Shown here: piece by piece, positions 42,617 to 50,132 of the stretch
Numbering within the stretch: the first letter of the stretch is position 1
Layout of the letters: the number at the start of each line of letters is the position of its first letter
DNA from: Microbacterium excoecariae
GTDB lineage: Bacteria > Actinomycetota > Actinomycetes > Actinomycetales > Microbacteriaceae
NCBI RefSeq assembly: GCF_011326725.1
Contig: NZ_JAANCO010000001.1
Location: forward strand, 2,331,115-2,395,114
Length of the DNA: 64,000 nt
Direction of reading: 5' to 3'
Notes under the pieces: model-generated
Told to the model about the DNA's origin: nothing
The model's input: the letters and a program-made list of their open reading frames with translations, nothing else
The model's database searches: none
Translations under genes and position numbers: made by a program

Positions 42617-43927
42617 TCAGAAGGACCTCAGGTTCTCGCGGAGGGTGGTGTGGTCGTAGCCGTCGCGGATGAGCCCGCGGCGGCGGAGGGCGGGGCTCAG
42701 CCCGTCGGCGTACTCGGCGATGGAGCGGCGGGTGACCTCGGGGTAGAGGAGGAAGCCGTCGCCGCCGACCTCCTCCATGAGCTCGCCCATCTTGGCCGCG
42801 ACCGTGTCGGGGGATCCGATGAGGCCGAGGTCGTCGATCTGCCGAATGGTCGTGACGACCTCGCGCAGCGTCTTGTCCTCGTTACCCGTGACGTACTGGC
42901 GCATCGAGCTCTGCTCGCCGTTGCCGACGACGTCGGGCATCTTGGCGTCGAGGTCGAAGGTGCTGAAGTCGACCTCTCCCCCGCTGATGTACGACATCTG
43001 CCAGAGGATGTGCTCGATGTACGCGTCGGACTGGGCGTAGGCGAGGCGCTGCGCCTCGCGCTCTCGGGCGTGGGCGTCGGTCTCGCCGAGCATGGGCGTG
43101 ACGAGGAACATCACCTTGAGGTCGTCGGGGTTGCGGCCGTGGGCTGCGGCGCGGGCGCGCATGTCGTCGCGGAACGCCTTCATCTGCTCGACGCTCTTGC
43201 CCATCGCGAGCATGGTGTCGGCGTGCTCGGCGGCGAGCTCGCGGCCGGGGATCGAGTTGCCGGCCTGGGCGACGACGGGGCGGCGCTGCGGTCCCGGGAT
43301 CGTGTTGAGCGGCCCGCGCACCGAGAAGTGCTCGCCGCGGTGGTCGATCGTGTGGACCTTGGCGGCGTCCGCGTAGCGCGGGACGGACGGATCCAGCACC
43401 AGCGCGTCGTCGTCCCACGAGTTCCAAAGCTTCGAGACGACGTCGAGCCACTCGGCGGCCCGGGCGTAGCGCTCGTCGTGCGGCGGGAGCTTGTCGTAGC
43501 CGAAGTTCTGGCCGACCCGGTGCGTCACGCTCGTGACGACGTTCATTCCGTACCGTCCCTCCGTGAGGTGGTCGAGCGTGACGGCCTGGCGGGCCGCGAG
43601 GTACGGCGGGTACTGAGTGGTGGAGGCGGTCGCGATGACGCCGATGTGCTTCGAGTGCTGCGTCATGAGCGGCACGAGCGGCATGGGGTCGTTCTTCGGG
43701 GCCATGAATCCGCGGGCGAGGGTGAGATCGGCGGATCCGCCGTAGGTGTCCTCGATCATCGACGTGTCCTCGATGAACACGAAGTCGAATCCGCCCCGCT
43801 CGAGCGCGCTCGTCATGTCGCGATACATGTCGGGCTTCGTCCACTCCGTCATGCCCCGCCCCGTGAAGGGGCCGTGCCAGGGCTGAATGCCGAAGCCGTT
43901 TCCGAGAAACCAACCGAGGTGGAACAT
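42617..43927 (-). CDS. Flavin-dependent monooxygenase LLM-A2 (NtaA/SnaA/DszA family)
   Basis: 436-residue NtaA-type monooxygenase beginning MFHLGWFLGNGFG, with HLTEGRYGMNVVTSVTHR, HTIDHRGEHFSVRGPLNTIP and a C-terminal LIRDGYDHTTLRENLRSF. It is related to LLM-A1, but PGPQRRPVVAQAGNSIPG replaces the usual QAGGSPRG. It heads module II (LLM-A2, D, F, B, C, binding protein, LLM-B2), whereas LLM-A1 is at the far end of module I. Confidence 0.9.
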   Translation of the reverse strand: MFHLGWFLGNGFGIQPWHGPFTGRGMTEWTKPDMYRDMTSALERGGFDFVFIEDTSMIEDTYGGSADLTLARGFMAPKNDPMPLVPLMTQHSKHIGVIATASTTQYPPYLAARQAVTLDHLTEGRYGMNVVTSVTHRVGQNFGYDKLPPHDERYARAAEWLDVVSKLWNSWDDDALVLDPSVPRYADAAKVHTIDHRGEHFSVRGPLNTIPGPQRRPVVAQAGNSIPGRELAAEHADTMLAMGKSVEQMKAFRDDMRARAAAHGRNPDDLKVMFLVTPMLGETDAHAREREAQRLAYAQSDAYIEHILWQMSYISGGEVDFSTFDLDAKMPDVVGNGEQSSMRQYVTGNEDKTLREVVTTIRQIDDLGLIGSPDTVAAKMGELMEEVGGDGFLLYPEVTRRSIAEYADGLSPALRRRGLIRDGYDHTTLRENLRSF

Positions 43928-44001
43928 CGTGACTCTTTCTGCGGTGCGGGAGGGTGTGCGCTCCAGTGTTGACCGTCGAGCGCACGCCCGGTTTTCCGTG
44001 C

Positions 44002-44017
44002 ATTTACGCGTCGTTTA
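44002..44017 (-). promoter_or_regulatory. Candidate GlnR-like box upstream of module II
   Basis: On the minus strand GTAAA-CGACGC-GTAAA, a direct repeat with an 11-base period, 75-90 bases before the LLM-A2 ATG. The remaining sequence of 43928-44100 holds only a weak hairpin around GGCGGATCCCGCC and no gene. Confidence 0.4.
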
Positions 44018-44100
44018 CGCGGTGAGATCCCGCGTTTTTCCGCGGATAGAGCGCGCTTAACGCGGCGGATCCCGCCGAACCGTGCCCGCGAAAAGGCCCG

Positions 44101-44916
44101 CTAGGAGGCCGCGCGGTCGTGCGCGCGGTGGACGGAGAGGTCGGGGGTGGCGGCCCGGTCGGCGAGGAGCGCCGACAGCCGCCCCGAACGATCGCGGAGC
44201 GGGAAGGAGACCCGGTCGGCCCGGTAGTGGGCGAAGCTGTATTCGTGCACGACGCCGTTCACGTCGAGGAGCCGCTGTTCCCGCATGAGGACGGGCGCGC
44301 CCGGCGCGATGTGCAGCGTCCGCGCCGTGTGCTCGTCGGCGGCCGCCGCGTCGATGACCGTCTCGACGTCGCCGAGCGGCACCCCGAAGACGAACTCGAA
44401 CGCGAACTCGAGGCTCGGGCACGTCGGCCACGAGGCCGGCTGGTGCACGGAGGTGCGGTAGTAGGCGGTCCGTAGCCCCACGGGCTCGGCGCCGTCGGCC
44501 GTGACGTGCTCGAAGATCTGCTCGCACATGCCGATCTCGCGGTCGTCCGTGTCCATCGCCGTGCGCACGAAGGCGACCATCGGCACCCGCCGGTCGACGA
44601 GCTTGCGGTACATGAACCCGGGCGGCGTGTGGTTCGGGAGGATGTCGTCGATCGGGATCCGGTACTGGTGCCCCACGACATGCGTTCCGACGTGCCGCTG
44701 CCGGGCCACGAGCCCCTCGTCCGCGAGCCGCGCGAGCGCGTAGCGGATGCTCGCGCGCGGCAACCCCGTGAGCGTCACGAGGTCGCTCTCGATGAGCGAT
44801 CCCCCGCTCTCCACCCACCCCGACCGGATCTGCGAGCGGATCAGCTCGTACGCCCGCCGGTGCTGGCCGTCGATCGCGCGCCTGGCCGCCGTGGTGAGAC
44901 TCCGGGGTTCGGGCAT
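44101..44916 (-). CDS. GntR family regulator with UTRA-type effector domain
   Basis: 271-residue HutC-like regulator: winged helix (YELIRSQIRSGWVESGGSLI, then ASIRYALARLADEGLVARQ and GTHV), and a UTRA-like ligand domain ending VLMREQRLLDVNGVVHEYS. The ATG at 44916 has GGAGA 8 bases upstream and is chosen over an upstream GTG-type extension. It follows the dihydropyrimidinase gene by 119 bases, so it may have its own promoter; it is the likely regulator of the hydantoin operon. Confidence 0.88.
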   Translation of the reverse strand: MPEPRSLTTAARRAIDGQHRRAYELIRSQIRSGWVESGGSLIESDLVTLTGLPRASIRYALARLADEGLVARQRHVGTHVVGHQYRIPIDDILPNHTPPGFMYRKLVDRRVPMVAFVRTAMDTDDREIGMCEQIFEHVTADGAEPVGLRTAYYRTSVHQPASWPTCPSLEFAFEFVFGVPLGDVETVIDAAAADEHTARTLHIAPGAPVLMREQRLLDVNGVVHEYSFAHYRADRVSFPLRDRSGRLSALLADRAATPDLSVHRAHDRAAS

Positions 44917-45035
44917 GTTGTCTCCACTCGCGCGCGGCCGGCCAGGCAATGATGTGATGATTCCCATCCAGCATCGACCCCGGGTGTTTCGCCCGGATTA
45001 CCCCTGGACGGTGGGTTGGTTTCGACGCGTGTCGT

Positions 45036-46424
45036 TCAGACCACCGTCGTGTCGACGGCGCCCGCGGGCACGTGTCGCCCGGTGGGCCGGACGCCGACGA
45101 ACGCCCCCTCCGCGACGACCCGCTCGCCGCGCACGAAGACGTCGGCCGGGCGCCCCGTGACCTCCATGCCCTCGTACGGCGTGTAGTCGGTCGCCATGTG
45201 GAGGTCGCCCGTGCGAATCGTCCACGTCGCGGCCGGATCCCACAGGACGATATCCGCATCGGATCCGGGGCGCAGCGTGCCCTTGCGCGGGTAGAGCCCG
45301 TTGACCTTCGCGGGGTTGGCGGCGGTCGCCTCCACGAAGCGACGGGGGCTCAGGCCGCGCTTCGACACGAACTCGCTGAAGATCACCGGCAGCCGCGTCT
45401 CGACGCCGGGGAGGCCGTTCGGCATGATGCGCACGTCGTGCGGATAGGTTTCCTTCTGCGCCGTGTCGTAGCAGCAGTGGTCGCTTCCGATCGTCGTGAT
45501 CTCCCCGTTAAAGAGGTACTCGCCGAGCGCGTCGACCGTCTCCCGGTCGCGCAGCGGCGGGCAGCACACGAAGCGCTCGGGGTGCGCGCCGAGGTAGTGC
45601 GCGTCGTCGAGGACGAGGTGGTGCGCGACCGACTCGGTGAACGCACGCACGCCCCGGCGGCGCGCGTCGGCGACGAGGTCGACGGCGGCGGGCGTCGACT
45701 GGTGCACGAAATACACGGGCGCCCCGATCGACTCGGCGATCGCGAGCACCTCGGCCACGGCCGCCGTCTCCGCGAGCGCGCTGCGGCTGTCGTGCATGTG
45801 GCCGGCGTCGATCTCGCCGCGGCCCGCGGCGCGGCGCTGGTCCTCCTCGATGATCGCGTTGGCCTCGCAGTGGATGACGACCATGCCGCCGACCTCCTGC
45901 AGCACCTGCATGGTCTTGAGGATCGTGTCCGGCTCGGCCATCGACTCCCCGCGATACGTCGTGAACATCTTGACCGTCACGACGCCCTCGGAGGCGAGGG
46001 TCCGTAGCTGATCGGGCACGGTGTCGTCCCACGCGACGACGGAGGCGTGCAGGGCGCTGTCGCACCACCCCTGGTCCGCCTTGGCCCGCTGCGCGCGGGC
46101 GACCTCGATCGGCACCTCGCCGGGACGCGGAATCGCGAAGTCCACGATCGTCGTCGTGCCGCCGAAGACCGCCGCCGTAGTGCACTCGGCGTAGTCGTCG
46201 CGCGAGGTGAACTCCCCCGACGTGAAGCCGACGTGGCAGTGCGGATCCACCCCGCCGGGCATCACCAGGCGGCCGGTCGCGTCGACGATCTGCGCGCCGT
46301 CCGGCGCAGGCGTGCCGGGGGCGACGATTGCCGCGACCCGCCCCTCCGAGACGAACAGGTCGGACGGGCCCATCCAGTCCGCCTCGACGAGGGTGCCGCC
46401 GCGGATCACGAGGTCGACGTTCAT
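45036..46424 (-). CDS. Dihydropyrimidinase/D-hydantoinase family cyclic amidohydrolase
   Basis: Zinc-dependent amidohydrolase of 462 residues that opens dihydropyrimidine or hydantoin rings. HxH is present as His62 and His64 (GVDPHCHVGF), the carboxylated lysine as Lys152 (VTVKMFTTYRG), then VIHCEAN, YFVHQST and SDHCCYDTAQK for remaining metal ligands. Its ATG overlaps the ATPase stop by 4 bases. ATP-independent ring opening here stands next to the ATP-dependent HyuA/HyuB in the same operon, so two kinds of cyclic amide may be handled. Confidence 0.93.
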   Translation of the reverse strand: MNVDLVIRGGTLVEADWMGPSDLFVSEGRVAAIVAPGTPAPDGAQIVDATGRLVMPGGVDPHCHVGFTSGEFTSRDDYAECTTAAVFGGTTTIVDFAIPRPGEVPIEVARAQRAKADQGWCDSALHASVVAWDDTVPDQLRTLASEGVVTVKMFTTYRGESMAEPDTILKTMQVLQEVGGMVVIHCEANAIIEEDQRRAAGRGEIDAGHMHDSRSALAETAAVAEVLAIAESIGAPVYFVHQSTPAAVDLVADARRRGVRAFTESVAHHLVLDDAHYLGAHPERFVCCPPLRDRETVDALGEYLFNGEITTIGSDHCCYDTAQKETYPHDVRIMPNGLPGVETRLPVIFSEFVSKRGLSPRRFVEATAANPAKVNGLYPRKGTLRPGSDADIVLWDPAATWTIRTGDLHMATDYTPYEGMEVTGRPADVFVRGERVVAEGAFVGVRPTGRHVPAGAVDTTVV

Positions 46425-47245
46425 GGGGTGACTCCTTCGGGGGTCTGGCCGGCGCGGGCCTCTCGGCGCGAACGCTCCAGCGCGGGATCGGGGATCGGGA
46501 CGGCCTCCAGCAGCGACCGCGTGTAGGGGTGGGCCGGTCGGAGGTATACGTCGTCGCGCGGTCCCTGCTCGACGATGCGCCCGCTGTTCATGACGGCCAC
46601 GCGGTCGCAGAGGTAGCGCACGACGGCAAGGTCGTGGGCGATGAACAGCAGCGCGAGGTCGAGGCTCTCGCGGAGCTCGGCGAGGAGGTTCAGGACCTGC
46701 GCCTGGACCGAGACGTCGAGCGAGGACACCGGCTCGTCGCAGATGAGCACGCTCGGACGCACGGCGATCGCACGGGCGATCGCGATGCGCTGACGCTGGC
46801 CGCCCGAGAACGAGCGCGGGTACCGGTCGAGGTGGCTCGCGTCGAGGCCGACTGACTCGAGCGTCCCGACCACGCGATCGGTGCGGCGGCGCGCGTCGCG
46901 CTCGATGCCGTGGACGAGGAGGCCCTCGCCGACGAGATCCCGCACGCGCATGCGCGGGTTGAGGGAGGCGAACGGATCCTGGAACACGAACTGCATCGTG
47001 CGACGCGCGGAGCGGAGGGTGCCACGCGAGGCGCCGACGATCTCCTGCCCGTCGAGCGTCACGGACCCGGCGTCGGGGGCGATGAGCCCGGCGACGAGCC
47101 GCGCCGTCGTCGACTTCCCGGAGCCCGACTCGCCGACGAGACCGAGGGCGGATCCCCGCTCGAGCGTGAACGACACGTCGTCGACGGCGAGGCGGTCGCG
47201 CCCGGCGAACCGCTTGGAGAGGGACTGGACCTCGACGAGACTCAT
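46421..47245 (-). CDS. Opp/Dpp-type ABC ATPase (DppF-like) 3
   Basis: 274-residue ATPase with Walker A GESGSGKST, FVFQDPFASLNPRMRV, signature FSGGQRQRIAIARAI, Walker B LICDEPVSSLDVSVQ and HPYTRSLLEAVPIPDP. More canonical in its Q-loop and tail than the module I and II ATPases, so the hydantoin importer is from a different Opp lineage. Overlaps both neighbours by 4 bases. Confidence 0.92.
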   Translation of the reverse strand: MSLVEVQSLSKRFAGRDRLAVDDVSFTLERGSALGLVGESGSGKSTTARLVAGLIAPDAGSVTLDGQEIVGASRGTLRSARRTMQFVFQDPFASLNPRMRVRDLVGEGLLVHGIERDARRRTDRVVGTLESVGLDASHLDRYPRSFSGGQRQRIAIARAIAVRPSVLICDEPVSSLDVSVQAQVLNLLAELRESLDLALLFIAHDLAVVRYLCDRVAVMNSGRIVEQGPRDDVYLRPAHPYTRSLLEAVPIPDPALERSRREARAGQTPEGVTP

Positions 47246-48105
47246 GCGGGTGCTCCTTCCGTGGGCCGGCCCGACTCGCCGGCTTCGAACTCGGCGACGG
47301 ACCTCAGTCGTACGCCCGGGTCCGAGTCCAGCCGGGGAATCGCGGCCAGCAGGCCGCGGGTGTACGGATGCTGCGGCGCGGCGTACAGCGCGTCCACGCC
47401 GCCGCGCTCGACGATCTCGCCGTGGCGCATGACGACCACCTCGTCGGCGAAGCCCGCCACGACGCCGAGGTCGTGTGTGATCAGCAGCACGCCGATCCCG
47501 CGCTCGTCGGCGACCTCGTGCAACAGCTCCATCACCTGCGCCTGCACCCGCACGTCGAGCGCCGTCGTGGGCTCGTCGGCGATGAGCAGCTCGGGCTCGG
47601 CGATGATCGCGATGGCGATGACCACCCGCTGGCGCATGCCGCCCGAAAACTCGTGCGGGTAGTCGTCGAAGCGCGCGGCCGCGTCGGCGACCCCGAGGCG
47701 TCCCAGCAGGTCGATCCCGCGTTGCCGGGCCACGCGGCGGGAGACACCGCGGATGAGGAGAGGCTGCATGATCTGCCACCCGATGCGCTTGACCGGGTTC
47801 AGCGAGGTCAGCGGGTCCTGGAACACGAGCCCCGCGCCGGATCCGCGGATCCCGCGCACCGTCCGGGGGCTCGCCCCGACCAGCTCGCGGCCCGCGAGGC
47901 GAATGCTGCCCTCGAGCTGCGCGTCGGGGTCCAGCTGCAGGACGGCGCGGGCCGTCACGGACTTGCCGGATCCGGACTCGCCGACGAGCGCGACCTTGCG
48001 GCCGGTCTCGACGGCGAGCGAGACGCCGTGCACGACCTCGGTGCCGCCGCCGTCGGGCGTCGGGTAGGACACCCGGAGGTCGGTGATCTCGAGCAGCGCG
48101 CTCAT
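47242..48105 (-). CDS. Opp/Dpp-type ABC ATPase (DppD-like) 3
   Basis: 287-residue ATPase with Walker A GESGSGKSVT, LVFQDPLTSLNPVKRIGWQI, signature FSGGMRQRVVIAIAI, Walker B LLIADEPTTALDVRVQ and HPYTRGLLAAIPRLD, the classical DppD/OppD arrangement. ATG overlaps the DppC-like stop (ATGA). Confidence 0.92.
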   Translation of the reverse strand: MSALLEITDLRVSYPTPDGGGTEVVHGVSLAVETGRKVALVGESGSGKSVTARAVLQLDPDAQLEGSIRLAGRELVGASPRTVRGIRGSGAGLVFQDPLTSLNPVKRIGWQIMQPLLIRGVSRRVARQRGIDLLGRLGVADAAARFDDYPHEFSGGMRQRVVIAIAIIAEPELLIADEPTTALDVRVQAQVMELLHEVADERGIGVLLITHDLGVVAGFADEVVVMRHGEIVERGGVDALYAAPQHPYTRGLLAAIPRLDSDPGVRLRSVAEFEAGESGRPTEGAPA

Positions 48106-48977
48106 CGTGCGCCTCCATTCCGGAGCGTCGGATCGCGGCGGACGCGGAGCCAGTCGCCGGCGAGGTTGAAGGCGATGGCCGTGAGCGCGATGGCGAGGCC
48201 GGGGAACACGAGCGACCACCACCCGTTGACGACGTTGTCGGCCGCCGACGCGATCATTGCGCCCCACTCGGGCGAGGGCACCTGCGCGCCGACGCCGATG
48301 AAGGACAGGCCGCTGATGACGAGCATCACGGCGGCGACGTCGAGCGTCACCTGCACGTACATCGCGTCCAGGGAGTTGGGGAGGATGTGGCGGAACACGA
48401 GGCGCCACCGGCTGACGCCGAGCGCGATCGCGGACTCGACGTACTCCGAACGCCGCGTCTCGCGCACGACGCTGCGCACGAGGCGCGCGTATCCGGGCCA
48501 CCACGTCGCGGCGATCGCGACGACGGCGGACGACAGCCCGGGGCCGAGCGCGACGGCGAAGCCGAGCGCGAGGATGATCGCGGGCAGCGCGAGCCCGATG
48601 TCAGTGATGCGCATGAGCACCTCGTCGACAACCCGCCCGCCGAGGGCCGCGATCGTGCCGACCGCGATGCCGATGACGATCGTGACGGCCAGGACGATCG
48701 CCGTGGCGGTCAGGGTGATTCGTCCGCCGGCGAGCACCCGCGAGAGCACGTCTCGCCCGTTGACATCCGTGCCAAACCAGTGTGCGAGGCTCGGCGGCTG
48801 GAGCGCCATCGTCAGGTCGACCTTGTATGGGTCGTAGGGCGCGATCCATGGCCCGACCACCGCGACGACGACGACAAGGGCGACGACGACGAGGGCGATC
48901 CGCTCGACGAGCGGGGTGCGGGCGCGGCGGGAGCGAGCGCGCACGAGGGCGCGGGTGCGGGGCGCGAGGACGCTCAT
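48102..48977 (-). CDS. Opp/Dpp-type ABC permease (DppC-like) 3
   Basis: 291-residue permease with a basic N-terminus, LAHWFGTDVNGRDVLSRVLA, EAA loop YVESAIALGVSRWRLVFRHI and LSFIGVGAQVPSPEWGAMIA. Overlaps the DppB-like stop by 4 bases. Confidence 0.92.
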   Translation of the reverse strand: MSVLAPRTRALVRARSRRARTPLVERIALVVVALVVVVAVVGPWIAPYDPYKVDLTMALQPPSLAHWFGTDVNGRDVLSRVLAGGRITLTATAIVLAVTIVIGIAVGTIAALGGRVVDEVLMRITDIGLALPAIILALGFAVALGPGLSSAVVAIAATWWPGYARLVRSVVRETRRSEYVESAIALGVSRWRLVFRHILPNSLDAMYVQVTLDVAAVMLVISGLSFIGVGAQVPSPEWGAMIASAADNVVNGWWSLVFPGLAIALTAIAFNLAGDWLRVRRDPTLRNGGAR

Positions 48978-50053
48978 CGCGCACCTCCGATCGGGGCGAG
49001 GCCCGTGCGGGCCTGGGTGGGCGCGGCGACGGCCGCGCGTCGGGGCGCGGCGCCGTCGCGCAGGCGCGGGTTGATCCACAGCTGCAGCACGTCCACCGCG
49101 AGGTTCGTGACGATGAAGACGATGCCGATGACGATGATGGCGCCGATGACGGGATAGAGGTCGTTCTGCAGCACGGCCGTGACCATGTACGCCCCAATCC
49201 CCGTGCGGTTGAACGTCGACTCGACAAGGACGGTCGTGCCGAGCATCCAGCCGAGCTGCATGCCGAGAATCGTCGTCATGGGGATCAGCGCGTTGCGGAA
49301 CCCGTGGGCGACCACGACGCGGAACTCCCCCGCCCCGGTCGCCCGGGCGAGGCTGACGTAATCGGCGTCGAGCGCCGTGATCATGCTGGAGCGCACCGTG
49401 CGCGCGATCACCGCGATGAACGACGCCGCCAGCGTCACGGCGGGGAGAAGGAGGTAGGACAGGGCGGATCCAAAGGCCGCGAGGTTGCCGCTGAGGAGCG
49501 CGTCGAGCGTGACGGCCCCGGTGATCGTCGGCACCGCGTAGTCCATGCCGATCTGCCCGTATAGGGGCAACCAGCCGAGCACGACGGAGAAGAGCAGTTG
49601 CAGGAGCAGACCGAGCCAGAAGACGGGGAGCGCCGCGCCGAGGAGCGCGACGAAACGCGCCGCGACGTCGGCCGCGCGGCCGCGGCGGTAGGCCGCGAGG
49701 ATTCCGAGCGGCACGGCGATGAGGACGTTGATGATCATCGCGGCGACGACGAGCTCGAGGCTCGAGGGCAGCACCTGCGCGATATCGGCCGTGACCGGCC
49801 GGTGCGTGAAGACGGACGTGCCGAGGTCTCCGCTGAGGACCCGGCCGACGTAGTCGACGAACTGCGCCCAGAGCGGGCGGTCGAGCCCCAGGGTCTGCCG
49901 CGCCGCCTCGACCTGCTCGGCCGTCGCGTTGCGGCCGGCGGCCGCGCGGGCCGGGTCGCCGGGCAGGATCTGCACCATCGCGAAGGCCATGACCAGGAGG
50001 CCGGCGAAGACAAGCACCGCGAGGGCGATGCGTTGGAGGAGGTAGCGGATCAC
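48974..50053 (-). CDS. Opp/Dpp-type ABC permease (DppB-like) 3
   Basis: 359-residue permease beginning VIRYLLQRIALAVLVF, with MVQILPGDPARAAAG, GDLGTSVFTHRPV and VLVESTFNRTGIGAYMV. The GTG at 50053 has AAGGA 6 bases upstream; the upstream in-frame extension crosses a hairpin and is not coding. A basic tail of about 40 residues follows the last helix. Confidence 0.9.
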   Translation of the reverse strand: MIRYLLQRIALAVLVFAGLLVMAFAMVQILPGDPARAAAGRNATAEQVEAARQTLGLDRPLWAQFVDYVGRVLSGDLGTSVFTHRPVTADIAQVLPSSLELVVAAMIINVLIAVPLGILAAYRRGRAADVAARFVALLGAALPVFWLGLLLQLLFSVVLGWLPLYGQIGMDYAVPTITGAVTLDALLSGNLAAFGSALSYLLLPAVTLAASFIAVIARTVRSSMITALDADYVSLARATGAGEFRVVVAHGFRNALIPMTTILGMQLGWMLGTTVLVESTFNRTGIGAYMVTAVLQNDLYPVIGAIIVIGIVFIVTNLAVDVLQLWINPRLRDGAAPRRAAVAAPTQARTGLAPIGGAR

Positions 50054-50093
50054 GGGGGTCCTTCCGCTGGTTCTGGGGGCTCGGGCGGGGGCG

Positions 50094-50125
50094 GGATGCG
50101 GCGCGGGGTGGCCCGCGCCGCATCC
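50094..50125. terminator. Intra-operon hairpin after Opp binding protein 3
   Basis: A perfect 14-bp stem (GGATGCGGCGCGGG with its complement) and a 4-base loop, 7 bases past the binding-protein stop and 40 bases before the permease GTG. It is the third such element after an Opp binding-protein gene here. Confidence 0.75.
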
Positions 50126-50132
50126 GTCCGGA

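Noticed and set aside
43928..44100. Terminator hairpin for the hydantoin operon
   Set aside because: Only a 5-bp stem around GGCGGATCCCGCC is present, too weak to call.
44917..45035. Operator ATGATGTGATGAT before the GntR gene
   Set aside because: It is a low-complexity ATGATG run without clear dyad symmetry or a second copy upstream of the dapA-family gene.
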